NCBI RefSeq assembly: GCF_001766415.1
Contig: NZ_MKXO01000005.1
Span: forward strand, 148,370-212,369
Direction of reading: 5' to 3'
Origin: Exiguobacterium aurantiacum
Lineage (GTDB): Bacteria; Bacillota; Bacilli; Exiguobacteriales; Exiguobacteriaceae
DNA: 64,000 bases
The notes below the pieces were generated by a model that was not told the DNA's origin, searched no databases, and saw only the letters and a list, made by a program, of their open reading frames with translations. The position numbers and the translations under genes were made by a program. Positions 17,543 to 25,331 of this stretch are shown here, piece by piece (positions within the stretch are counted from its first letter, which is position 1; each line of letters starts with the position of its first letter).

Positions 17543-19453
17543 TCAATCCCATGAAGAACTGAGCAAGCGCAGTCCGTTCAAAATGACGAGAATCGTTGAC
17601 CCTTCATGACCGACGACGGCGAACGGCATGACGAGCAGCTCGAAGATGTTCGTCGCGATCAAAACGAGGATGACGCCGAGGGCGAACACGACGTTCTGCA
17701 AGACGATCCGGTTCAATTTACGAGATTGCTCAATCGCTGAACTCAAGCGGACGAGGTCGTTTTTCATGAGGACGACGTCAGCCGTCTCGAGTGCGGCGTC
17801 GGTTCCTTCGCCCATGGCGATCCCGACGTCTGCTGTCGCGAGGGCCGGGGCGTCGTTGATGCCGTCGCCAATCATCCCGATCGTGCCGTACTCTTGTTTT
17901 AACAGCTTGATTTGTTCGACTTTCTCTTCCGGGAGGCATTCGGCGATGTAGCGGGTCAAGCCCGCCTCCGTCGCGATGGCGCGTGCGGTCGCTTCATTGT
18001 CGCCTGTGATCATGATCGTCGCGATCCCGAGATGGTTCAAGCGCTCGATCGCTTGTTTGGCTTCCGGGCGTAACGTGTCACGCAGTGCGAACGCGCCGAT
18101 CGTCTGTTCATCGTCACTGACGAAGACGAGTGTGTGTCCGGCGGCTTTTAACCGCTCGACGTCTTCGCGGTAGAAGTCACCGCTCCGGTCGGCGAACTTT
18201 TGTTTACCGACCCGGTAGGAAGTGCCGTCAATCGTCGCTTCGATGCCTGAACCGGTAATGTCTTTAAAGTGATCCATGTCTCCCGTATGTTTGCCCGTGA
18301 ACTTGACGAGCGCCTCGGCGAGCGGGTGCATCGAATGTTCTTCGATCAAACTGACGACGCGATAAACGTCTTCTGCTGCCATGTCAGGATGAACCAACGC
18401 CGTTTGGACGACCGGCTTACCGATTGTGAGCGTCCCGGTCTTATCGAAAGCGATCGCTTTGAGGCGTCCCATGTTTTCGATGTGGACACCGCCTTTGAAC
18501 AAAATCCCGTGTTTAGCGGACGAGGCGATGGCGGCAAGCGCGGCCGGTGTGATCGCGGCGACGAGGGCGCACGGTGAGGCGACGACGAGCAGGATCATCC
18601 CGCGGTATATGCTTGTCTCGAGCGACCACGAAGTGAGGACGGGACCGAGCAAGATGATGGCCGTGACCGAGATGAGCACGATCTGGACGTATCGTCCCTC
18701 ATAGCGGTCGATGAACTGGGCCGACGGTGATTTTTCTTCTTGGGCTTGCTGCACCATCTGAATGATCTTTTGGAACAACGTCTCGGTGGCGAGTTTCGTC
18801 ACCGATAACGTGAGCACCCCGTTCAAGTTAACACTTGAACCGAACACTTCGTCGCCGACGGTCCGGTCGACCGGAATCGATTCCCCGGTGATGGCGGCTT
18901 CTTCAACGGAGGCGGTCCCGCTCAAAATGCGTCCGTCGACCGGGATGCGTTCACCCGGCCGGACGTAAATCCGGTCGCCGACTTTTAAGTCATCGATGTG
19001 GACGACTTCGAGACCGCCGGCTGCATCGAAACGGGTCGCTTGTTCCGGTTGGAGTTCCATCAACGATTCGAGCGCCCGCTCGTTTTTGTTCAGCGTGTAC
19101 GTCTCGAGTGCACCGGACAAGGCGAAGATGAAGATGAGGATCGCGCCTTCCATCCAATAGCCGATCGAGGCGGCACCGATCGCCGCGATGATCATGAGTA
19201 GCTCGACGTTCAATGATCGGGTTTCCCACGTATCGGTCAGTCCTTCTTTGGCTTTGGCGTAACCGCCGATCAAGAAGGCGTTCAAGTAGAGCGTGACGTA
19301 AATCCAAGTGGCTCCGTCTTGTCTTTCTGCGAGATATGCGAGTACAATCAATACACCGCTGATGAGCGCCATGATGAGCTCGATATGTTCGAACCAGTTG
19401 GCCCGTTTGAAGACGTGGCTTTTTTCTTGTGCAGTAGTTGCGTGTACGTTCAT
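17543..19453 (-). CDS. pfeT: P1B4-type metal-exporting ATPase (PfeT/ZosA-like)
   Basis: Membrane P-type ATPase. Seen: TGES (actuator domain), the SPC motif ASPCALV in place of CPC, the phosphorylation site [30 protein letters not shown], and a C-terminal [16 protein letters not shown], which is the signature of P1B4 pumps. B. subtilis PfeT (earlier ZosA) is a PerR/Fur-linked ferrous iron exporter of this type. About 636 aa; there is no N-terminal heavy-metal-associated domain. ATG 19453 follows AGAGGTG; a GTG three codons earlier overlaps that SD. Fur/PerR-like boxes lie upstream. Confidence 0.87.
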   Translation of the reverse strand: MNVHATTAQEKSHVFKRANWFEHIELIMALISGVLIVLAYLAERQDGATWIYVTLYLNAFLIGGYAKAKEGLTDTWETRSLNVELLMIIAAIGAASIGYWMEGAILIFIFALSGALETYTLNKNERALESLMELQPEQATRFDAAGGLEVVHIDDLKVGDRIYVRPGERIPVDGRILSGTASVEEAAITGESIPVDRTVGDEVFGSSVNLNGVLTLSVTKLATETLFQKIIQMVQQAQEEKSPSAQFIDRYEGRYVQIVLISVTAIILLGPVLTSWSLETSIYRGMILLVVASPCALVAAITPAALAAIASSAKHGILFKGGVHIENMGRLKAIAFDKTGTLTIGKPVVQTALVHPDMAAEDVYRVVSLIEEHSMHPLAEALVKFTGKHTGDMDHFKDITGSGIEATIDGTSYRVGKQKFADRSGDFYREDVERLKAAGHTLVFVSDDEQTIGAFALRDTLRPEAKQAIERLNHLGIATIMITGDNEATARAIATEAGLTRYIAECLPEEKVEQIKLLKQEYGTIGMIGDGINDAPALATADVGIAMGEGTDAALETADVVLMKNDLVRLSSAIEQSRKLNRIVLQNVVFALGVILVLIATNIFELLVMPFAVVGHEGSTILVILNGLRLLSSSWD

Positions 19454-19505
19454 AGTAGGCACCTCTTTCTAATTGAGAATATATATCAGTTAAATGATAA
19501 TGACT

Positions 19506-19524
19506 GAGGATGATTATCATTATC
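19506..19524. promoter_or_regulatory. Fur-family operator upstream of pfeT
   Basis: GAGGATGATTATCATTATC matches 17 of 19 positions of the classical Fur box in reverse orientation. It lies about 55 bases before pfeT, next to a further TGATAAT half-site. Confidence 0.65.
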
Positions 19525-19572
19525 TTTTGTTGTTTTAAAGGGTTTTACATCCGTTTTCTTCATGTCTCTTAT

Positions 19573-19587
19573 TTATAATGATTATCA
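19573..19587. promoter_or_regulatory. PerR/Fur-like box between pfeT and the EamA gene
   Basis: TTATAATGATTATCA matches the 7-1-7 PerR box (TTATAATnATTATAA) at 14 of 15 positions and the Fur box equally well. The TTATAAT part could also serve as a -10 for the rightward gene. Confidence 0.6.
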
Positions 19588-19652
19588 TGTGAGTCTATTT
19601 TATCATCATTCATAACAACTCACAAACTAAAAGATTAAGGAGATTTCGTGTC

Positions 19653-20597
19653 ATGCAAAATATTTTTCAACGCTCTTGGAGCGTCACGCTGTTGGCGTTG
19701 TTCAACACGTTTTTATGGGGCAGTGCTTTCCCGTTCATTAAATTAAGTTATGAGGCGTTAGACATCGGGGCAGGCGAGTACGGCCAACAACTGTTTTTTG
19801 CCGGCGAACGGTTTTTACTGGCCGGTATTCTGTTGCTCGTGATCAGCCGGCTCGTCTTCAAGCGGCCGATCCGATTGAATGCGGAAAAATTGAAGGCATA
19901 CGCACACTTAGGGGCGTTCTTGACGTTTTTGCAATATCTGTTCTTCTATATCGGATTGTCCATCTCGACCGGGGTGCAAGGGTCGATCATCGCCGGCTCG
20001 ACATCGTTCTTCCAAATGGCGCTCGCACATTTCCGCTATGAAGATGATCGGTTGAACCGGTTGAAAGGCATCGCGCTCACTCTCGGCTTCTCAGGGATCG
20101 TCATCGCGAACTGGCCGACAGCAAGCTCGGAAATCGGTTTTGGAATCGGTGAGATCCTCCTCATCTTGGCGATGGTGTCTGGCGCGTTCGGGAACTTGGT
20201 CGCGAAAGACTACTCGCGACATCATGACGTCGCCCCGATGACCGCTTGGGCGATGGTGATCGGTTCGCTCGGTCTGTTGATCGTCGGATTTATCCTTGAC
20301 CCGGGAGGCGTGTTCTTGCCTTACACGGTGAAGACGCTATTGTTCCTGTTATACCTCGCATTGTTGTCAGCGATCGGTTTCACGTTGTGGAACACGCTCA
20401 TGAAGCACAACCCGGTGAGCCGGGTGTCGCTCTATATGTTCTTTGTTCCCTTGTTCGGTGTCTTGTTATCGAGTTTACTGCTCGGTGAGACGATTCCTTG
20501 GAACGCGCTCGTCGGGTTACTATTCGTCATCGCCGGCATCTATTTGTCAACGTATTTTCAAGGTCGTCGTCGACCGGGCGGCTCTATCGCGAAATGA
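19653..20597 (+). CDS. EamA/DMT-family transporter
   Basis: Drug/metabolite transporter superfamily membrane protein with about ten transmembrane segments in two EamA repeats (about residues 10-150 and 165-300). The first repeat begins FLWGSAFPFIK, and the second ends with GETIPWNALVGLLFVIAGIYLS, both typical. Substrate unknown. AAGGAG precedes the ATG. Divergent from pfeT, with the Fur-family boxes between them, so metal or peroxide regulation is possible but not shown. Confidence 0.85.
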   Translation: MQNIFQRSWSVTLLALFNTFLWGSAFPFIKLSYEALDIGAGEYGQQLFFAGERFLLAGILLLVISRLVFKRPIRLNAEKLKAYAHLGAFLTFLQYLFFYIGLSISTGVQGSIIAGSTSFFQMALAHFRYEDDRLNRLKGIALTLGFSGIVIANWPTASSEIGFGIGEILLILAMVSGAFGNLVAKDYSRHHDVAPMTAWAMVIGSLGLLIVGFILDPGGVFLPYTVKTLLFLLYLALLSAIGFTLWNTLMKHNPVSRVSLYMFFVPLFGVLLSSLLLGETIPWNALVGLLFVIAGIYLSTYFQGRRRPGGSIAK

Positions 20598-20731
20598 GTT
20601 CGAGGTACAGTTGACGGAAGTTTATTTTCATGACAAAATATATTAAAAATTCTGAAAATTTTTCAGTTATGAATCGGTCTTCGTTGTAAAGACTTGCGTA
20701 CGACAAGTTAACAGAAGGGAGGGTTTGTGCC

Positions 20732-21034
20732 ATGACGAGAAATTTGATTGTCCGAAACATCCTCGTGTCGCGCCAGCCGCGAGACGAGTACGTCAAGTAC
20801 GTGATGAAGTGCGTGAGTCGCGGATTGAAAGAACATCACGACCAAGTCGATGTGCGCGCCGTCAGGCAAGGCGATGACATCCAGACGAAGTGGCAAATCA
20901 ACGATCGTGTCATCGAGGTGACGCTCAAGTCCGACGTATTGGCATCGCTCGATACGGAGCCGTTCGCTCTCGATGAGGTGTTCATCCGGGCGTTCGAACG
21001 AAACGATGTCAGAGTCGGGCCACCAAACGAATGA
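20732..21034 (+). CDS. Conserved-looking unknown protein (100 aa)
   Basis: Starts at ATG 20732 with GGGAGGG about 9 bases upstream and ends just before a strong terminator, so it is very likely real. It is soluble and charged, about half basic in the N-terminal 40 residues (RNLIVRNILVSRQPRDEYVKYVMK) and acidic toward the end. No family, signal peptide or membrane segment was recognised. The 134 bases before it hold an AT-rich stretch with a CTGAAAA/TTTTCAG palindrome. Confidence 0.6.
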   Translation: MTRNLIVRNILVSRQPRDEYVKYVMKCVSRGLKEHHDQVDVRAVRQGDDIQTKWQINDRVIEVTLKSDVLASLDTEPFALDEVFIRAFERNDVRVGPPNE

Positions 21035-21041
21035 CAAACGA

Positions 21042-21073
21042 AAAGGATGAATCTCCGCGGAGACTCATCCTTT
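21042..21073. terminator. Bidirectional terminator
   Basis: AAAGGATGA and TCATCCTTT arms continue inward as TCTCCGCGGAGA; it lies between the 100-aa gene and a convergent MFS gene. Confidence 0.85.
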
Positions 21074-21075
21074 AC

Positions 21076-22218
21076 TTATGCTTCGATCGGTTTGGCTTTT
21101 GACGTGAACAGGCTGATCGACAGGATGCCGAGGATCAAGGCGTACATGAGGAAATATACTTCTTTAGGCAACGCGACCCAAAACGCACCGATCATCGGAC
21201 CGCTGATCGACCCGACACTGAACGAGATGCTGTACAGCATGTTGCCGGTCGGTAAGAGTGAGCGGGGCAACACTTCCGTCATATGGGCGAGGCCGAGCGA
21301 ATAAGTAGAACCGAGTCCGGCACCGGCCAAGGCAAACAAAACGAGCAACCACAAATAGTTGTCGACGGCGAGGTTCGCGAGGGCGAACAAGAGCGTACCG
21401 AGCGTCAAGACGATTTGCAGGACGCGTTTCTTCCCGAAGTGATCGGCGAGCCGTCCGAGCGGCAACTGGACGATGATGGACGCGACGATGAACGTCGTGA
21501 TGAGCGTGCTCGTCTGTGCGAGCCCGATGTCGTTGCGGACGGTGAAGATCGGCAAGTTCGCATTCAGGCTCGCTTCAAGAAAGCCGTATGTGAACGCCGG
21601 GAGCAGCGTGTACCCGGCACCGATCAAGACGAGGCGGATGCGTCCGGTCGAATCCGTCTTCACTTTCTCCGCCTCGGGGTACTCGTTGTCGACCTTGAAG
21701 ATAAGGAAGAGTGATCCGAGACAGAAGAAGATCAAGACGAGGAACGGGAGCCAAAAGTGAATATCGACGAGCGGGGCGATCAACGGACCGACCGCAAACC
21801 CGAGACTGAACGACATCCCGTAATACGCCATCGCCCGGCCGAGACTCCGTTTCTCGCTCACGGACGTGACCCACACTTGCGAGCCGTAGTGAAGCGCCGA
21901 GTCCCCGAATCCGATGACGAAGCGCATGACGGCCCACATGAGCAGTGACGGCCAGAGCGGTAAAAAGAACGTGGCGAGCGCCGTCAACACGATGCCGAGC
22001 ACGATCGTCGGGCGGAATCCGTATTTGCGGACGAACCGTTCGAGTAGCGGCGCCGAGACGATGATGCCCAAATAGAGCATCGTCGCGTTCAGTCCGTTCA
22101 GCCAGGCCGGGTTGCCGTCACGTTCGATTAATGTGGATAGTAAAGGGATGAGCGCCCCTTGAATCAAGCCTGAAATAAAAACGACGAGCAATAAGATCGA
22201 AAAACGAAACCGTTCCAT
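21076..22218 (-). CDS. MFS transporter
   Basis: Major facilitator permease with twelve membrane segments over 380 aa. The loop 2-3 signature region reads LERFVRKYGFRPT and a similar loop RLADHFGKKRV occurs at mid-protein. It resembles multidrug efflux MFS proteins, but the substrate cannot be told. GAGGTG lies about 6 bases before ATG 22218. The terminator of the upstream 65-aa gene lies only 12 bases before this SD. Confidence 0.85.
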   Translation of the reverse strand: MERFRFSILLLVVFISGLIQGALIPLLSTLIERDGNPAWLNGLNATMLYLGIIVSAPLLERFVRKYGFRPTIVLGIVLTALATFFLPLWPSLLMWAVMRFVIGFGDSALHYGSQVWVTSVSEKRSLGRAMAYYGMSFSLGFAVGPLIAPLVDIHFWLPFLVLIFFCLGSLFLIFKVDNEYPEAEKVKTDSTGRIRLVLIGAGYTLLPAFTYGFLEASLNANLPIFTVRNDIGLAQTSTLITTFIVASIIVQLPLGRLADHFGKKRVLQIVLTLGTLLFALANLAVDNYLWLLVLFALAGAGLGSTYSLGLAHMTEVLPRSLLPTGNMLYSISFSVGSISGPMIGAFWVALPKEVYFLMYALILGILSISLFTSKAKPIEA

Positions 22219-22240
22219 AGTTCACCTCATATACAAAAAT

Positions 22241-22266
22241 AAAAAGCTGAGAGGTCTCAGCTTTTT
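22241..22266 (-). terminator. Terminator between the 65-aa gene and the MFS gene
   Basis: AAAAAGCTGAGA pairs with TCTCAGCTTTTT across a 2-base centre; leftward it is followed by more T. It overlaps the end of the 65-aa gene. Confidence 0.8.
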
Positions 22267-22454
22267 GGTTCATCAATCGGTTGGGGAGTATGATTTATTT
22301 GCAGTAACTCGTCGTCCCAACTGCCTTGACTGAATACTTCATCATGGTCTACTTTGTCCGAAACGAATGCGGCTGTCAATAAGATGCTGAGCACGCCTCC
22401 GAAAATGATGATTCCCATGACGGTAACGATGAACACATAGATCGCTGTCATCAT
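22257..22454 (-). CDS. Small single-pass membrane protein (about 65 aa)
   Basis: One N-terminal membrane segment (about residues 4-29, IYVFIVTVMGIIIFGGVLSILL) followed by a polar, acidic cytoplasmic or exported tail. GAGGTG precedes two adjacent ATGs; the second (22451) has the better spacing. The family is unknown. It lies just downstream of the yfkAB remnant on the same strand. Confidence 0.55.
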   Translation of the reverse strand: MMTAIYVFIVTVMGIIIFGGVLSILLTAAFVSDKVDHDEVFSQGSWDDELLQINHTPQPIDEPKS

Positions 22455-22504
22455 CGAACACCTCGATTCGTTTTATATACTAAATATTTCCCGAATCGAA
22501 ATAA

Positions 22505-23028
22505 TTAAAACGAGTGGGCGACACGTTGTCTAAAGTCGACTGTCGGATAGTACGCTTGTTTGACGAGTGCGTTCGGTCCGAGGCATTTGACGGCGGGACA
22601 ATGGCACGACAGTGTGGCGTTCAACGCGCTGTTCGTCCATTGATCGTACGCGTCTTGGAACGACGTATCGTACAACGTGCCGAGTGTGCCGAGTTCGTCT
22701 CCGAAGTCGGTGACGATGATCTGACCGTCAAAAATGTTCGTGTTCAACCGGGAGCGTCCGTCCGGGTCGTTGCGGACCGTCACGTTTTTCGCGGTCGAGA
22801 GTCGCCGCAGTAAGGCGCGGTCGGCTTCTGAGTCCGAGCAGGCGTAAAACGGCAACGTTCCAAACAGCATCCAGACGTTCTCGTCCCGAATGTCGAGTAC
22901 GTCATGGATAGCTTGACGGATCTCGTCGAGAGAGGCCGACTCGAGCGCGCTAGCGAAGTCTGCGGGGTACATTGGGTGCAATTCGTGGCGTTGACAACCG
23001 AGCGAGACGATTTCCTCGTGAATCTCTT
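22505..23028 (-). pseudogene. yfkAB: C-terminal part of interrupted radical SAM gene yfkAB
   Basis: Encodes the C-terminal half of a YfkAB-like radical SAM protein: CQRHELHPMYPADFASALES, WMLFGTLPFYACSD, VRNDPDGRSRLN, DGQIIVTDFGDELG and a late Cys cluster LSCHCPAVKCLGP that may bind an auxiliary Fe-S cluster. The reading frame enters from the right end of a mobile element, where a GTG (23044) could allow translation of a fragment. Without the N-terminal CxxxCxxC domain it should be inactive. Joined to the fragment at 24449-25036 with the element removed, one full-length frame is restored. Confidence 0.9.
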
Positions 23029-23148
23029 GTGAACTACTCACCACTTATTTGCTTCGCAACTTGAAGTGGGAGCTTCTTGGGAAGACCGTGCTTTGACCAG
23101 CCACGGTTGTGGACCAAGCTCGTCGGGCAGTCCCTGCCCTGGAGTGTT
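23029..23148 (-). ncRNA. Probable omega-RNA (reRNA) scaffold at the right end
   Basis: Between the tnpB stop and the right end are three nested-free hairpins on the tnpB strand: GGGCA/TGCCC, CCGTG/CACGG and a longer CTCCCACTT/AAGTGGTGAG next to the boundary. TnpB proteins of this superfamily use RNA from exactly this position, with the guide taken from the flanking DNA just past the right end; here that would be AAGAGATTCACGAGGAAATC (23028 down to 23009). The RNA may extend into the tnpB 3' coding end. Confidence 0.6.
23037..23072 (-). repeat. Right-end subterminal hairpin of the TnpB element
   Basis: CTCCCACTT and AAGTGGTGAG pair with one bulge. The same CTCCCAC arm recurs in the left-end hairpin, as expected for ends recognised by one TnpA. 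Confidence 0.65.
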
Positions 23149-24240
23149 TCAGTCGGCGAGACGCAACAGGTTGAGGCTCGCGTTGACGTCGCGGTCATGG
23201 TGCGTGCCGCATACGGCGCATGTCCACTCGCGGACGTGCAGGTCCTTCTTGCCGCCGTTCTCGCCACAGGCCGAACAAACCTGGGTCGAGGCGAACCACG
23301 GGTCGGCCTGGATCAGTGTGCGGCCGTGGAACCTGCATTTGTAGGCGAGCTGGCGGACGAACTCGCCCCATCCGGCGTCCCCGATCGACTTTGCCAGGCG
23401 GCGGTCCTGCATCATCTCCCTCGGTTTCAGCGTCTCGACGACGACGACTTGGTTCTCGTCGACGATGCGTCGTGACAGCTTGTGGAGGAAGTCATGTCGG
23501 CGGTTCCGTACCTTTTCATGCTTTTTGGCCAATAGGAGCCGCGCCTTCTCGCGGTTCCGGCTGCCGGGCTTCTTGCGGGAGAGCGCGCGCTGCGCCCGTC
23601 TCAGCCGTTCCTCGGCCTCGCGCAGGTTGCGCGGGTTCGGGACCTTCTCCGTCACGAGCGCGTCGTTCGTCATGACGGCGAAGTGCCCGAGGCCGAGGTC
23701 GATCCCGATTTTGTGCTCGGCCGGGACCCAGGGCTCGTCGGCCTGCTCGACGAGGAGCGACACGAAGAATTTGCCCGTCTTCGTCATCGACACGGTCGCC
23801 GACCGGATGGCCCCGTCGAAGATTCGGTGCTGTGTGAACCGGATGAACCCGACCTTCGGGAGCCGGACCCGGTCCCCCTCGATGCGGATCGTGCCGTGCT
23901 GGTTGTTCGTCGTGTAGGAGGCGCGCGATTTCCGTCTCGACTTGAACACCGGGAAGCCGGCCGTCCCGGCGAAGAACTTCGCGAACGCCGCGTCGAGGTG
24001 AAGCTTCGCGTTCGCGAGCGCGAGGCTGTCCGCCTCACACAGGAACGGGAACAGGGGCTTGTACGAGGCCGGTGTCGGCAGTTTTCGCTTCGGGCCGGTC
24101 CCAGCCTTCGCCTCCTCGTGGATGGCGATGCGGTCCTCGAGCAGCTTGTTGTAGATGAACCGGGCACAGCCGATCGTCCTGACCAGGAAATCGGCCTGTT
24201 CCGACGTCGGGTGGAGCCTGTATTTGTAGCCATTCAGCAT
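23149..24240 (-). CDS. tnpB: TnpB RNA-guided nuclease
   Basis: Transposon-encoded ancestor-type relative of Cas12, a guide-RNA-directed DNA nuclease. The RuvC residues are intact: Asp181 (GIDLGLGH), Glu269 (VVVETLKP) and Asp351 (HDRDVNASLN). The zinc ribbon has Cys322, 325, 341 and 344. The N-terminal helix-turn-helix region (KYRLHPTSEQ, CARFIYN) is normal. 363 aa, full length, no stop or frameshift. Base composition is unlike the neighbours. A GGAGGGGGAG SD lies just before ATG 24240. Likely functional as a nuclease. Confidence 0.93.
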   Translation of the reverse strand: MLNGYKYRLHPTSEQADFLVRTIGCARFIYNKLLEDRIAIHEEAKAGTGPKRKLPTPASYKPLFPFLCEADSLALANAKLHLDAAFAKFFAGTAGFPVFKSRRKSRASYTTNNQHGTIRIEGDRVRLPKVGFIRFTQHRIFDGAIRSATVSMTKTGKFFVSLLVEQADEPWVPAEHKIGIDLGLGHFAVMTNDALVTEKVPNPRNLREAEERLRRAQRALSRKKPGSRNREKARLLLAKKHEKVRNRRHDFLHKLSRRIVDENQVVVVETLKPREMMQDRRLAKSIGDAGWGEFVRQLAYKCRFHGRTLIQADPWFASTQVCSACGENGGKKDLHVREWTCAVCGTHHDRDVNASLNLLRLAD

Positions 24241-24327
24241 GTCTCCCCCTCCTCTCGGCCGATGATCGTGATGAACGCCTTCCTCATCCGATACCCGCGA
24301 CGGGGGAAGGGAAATCTGACGGAATCA

Positions 24328-24341
24328 CGAACTTATGTTCG
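24328..24341. promoter_or_regulatory. LexA (SOS) box-like palindrome upstream of tnpB
   Basis: CGAACTTATGTTCG has the full CGAAC-N4-GTTCG core of the Gram-positive LexA/DinR box; the palindrome extends one base on each side. It is in the 213-base non-coding part of the element, about 88 bases before the tnpB start. No clear -35/-10 pair could be fixed around it. Confidence 0.5.
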
Positions 24342-24390
24342 TCATATCTGTCACAGGGGTGGCCAAGAAGTTTATGTACGGGCGATTCAT

Positions 24391-24435
24391 CTCCCACCTA
24401 CGCTGGGCCTCGCCCCAGACGCTTAGAGGTGGGAG
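24391..24435 (-). repeat. Left-end subterminal hairpin of the TnpB element
   Basis: CTCCCACCT and AGGTGGGAG arms enclose a second stem CTGGGGC/GCCCAG. It lies 18 bases inside the left boundary, as in IS200/IS605 left ends. Confidence 0.7.
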
Positions 24436-24448
24436 AATTCTCGCTTAA

Positions 24449-25036
24449 TTATGTTAAATGGGGGATTGTCCGCTTGTTGATCATCGTCTCGGCCGATACG
24501 ATGACCCCTTCGGCCGTGAGGGCTCGGGCATTGTCCTTCATCGTCTGAAGCATCTTGAGCCGAGCGGATTCGCTCGGCTTGCGGTCCATCATCGCGAAAC
24601 CGCCCTCTAAGAAATCGGCGTCCGTTCCCCAATTATGAGAAATGTGCAAAACGTCGAGGTAAGGGGTAATAAGATGATAGCGAGATAACGGCAACGTCAA
24701 GTTCGAGTTGATCTGTGTGCGGGCACCGCGCTCCTTAGCGTAGCGTAGAAGCGGGACGACATAGTTTCGAACTGACTTCATCGACAGCATCGGCTCACCG
24801 CCCGTGATCGAGAAGGCGCGCAAGTGCTCGATCTCGTCGAGGCGCGAAATCAACAGTTCGAGCGGGACCTCGGGTTCTTCCGTTTGATCGAGCATATAGC
24901 CGACCGCACAATGCTCGCAGCGCATATTGCATAGTTTCGTCGTCGTCACTTCGACGTTCGAGAGAACGAGTCGACCGAACTCGGTTTGATCGAGATACGC
25001 TTCCCACGGATCGAACGTCGTCGAGATGTTTTGCAT
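24449..25036 (-). pseudogene. yfkAB: N-terminal part of interrupted radical SAM gene yfkAB
   Basis: N-terminal half of a YfkAB-like radical SAM protein, with the cluster motif CNMRCEHC near residue 37, ITGGEPML near residue 77, and INSNLTLPLSRY. The native sequence runs to VSAETMINKRTIPHL; the next codons (ACA TAA) come from the inserted element and stop translation at 195 aa. AAAGGTGG precedes ATG 25036. The role of YfkAB is not known. A precise loss of the element would rebuild the gene. Confidence 0.9.
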
Positions 25037-25074
25037 GTGGATTCCACCTTTTTATCAAGTTACATGAAATAGTA

Positions 25075-25083
25075 TGCTATAAT
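25075..25083 (+). promoter_or_regulatory. Extended -10 promoter for SE1561-like gene and rlmCD
   Basis: TGCTATAAT is a perfect extended -10, about 39 bases before the gene at 25122. Confidence 0.5.
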
Positions 25084-25121
25084 AACAACTCTTTGTCACT
25101 AAGCGAAGGAGCGATCATGAG

Positions 25122-25331
25122 ATGGGTAAATCACGAACAGATACGGCAGGAAAAATGAACGTGTTAAAATCGAGAACGGAGTTACTGTGCTTATCAGTCA
25201 ACACGTTAGACGAATTCACGACGCCAGAGGATTTGCATCGATTGTTAGCTGATATTGATTCCTTACGTGCGAAAGTCGTACGTTACGCCAAAGATTTAGA
25301 ACAAGTATCTCGAAAGGATGAAACACATTGA
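25122..25331 (+). CDS. SE1561-family-like small protein (69 aa)
   Basis: Short, charged, mostly helical protein beginning MGKSRTDTAGKMNVLKSR with a C-terminal coiled-coil-like stretch (LHRLLADIDSLRAKVVRYAKDLE). It resembles small Bacillales proteins called SE1561 family; function unknown. GAAGGAG is upstream. Its stop overlaps the TTG start of rlmCD by four bases, so the two are translationally coupled. Confidence 0.6.
   Translation: MGKSRTDTAGKMNVLKSRTELLCLSVNTLDEFTTPEDLHRLLADIDSLRAKVVRYAKDLEQVSRKDETH

Larger units (their letters stand above)
23029..24453 (-). mobile_element. IS200/IS605-type element carrying tnpB only
   Basis: About 1.4 kb, clearly richer in G and C than its surroundings, inserted in yfkAB without target duplication. 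The left end (24453 side) follows TTTAA in the target and has a subterminal hairpin; the right end (23029 side) has a matching hairpin and ends TTCAC. Joining TTTAA directly to the right flank AAGAGATTCACG restores the yfkAB frame as PHL-KEIHEEIV, in line with the family. Boundaries are uncertain by a few bases because ACA occurs at both junctions. There is no tnpA, so movement needs a transposase from elsewhere. Confidence 0.85.

Noticed and set aside
23465..24426. Long rightward frames opposite tnpB
   Set aside because: They are arginine- and proline-rich shadows caused by the high GC of the tnpB strand, without SDs.
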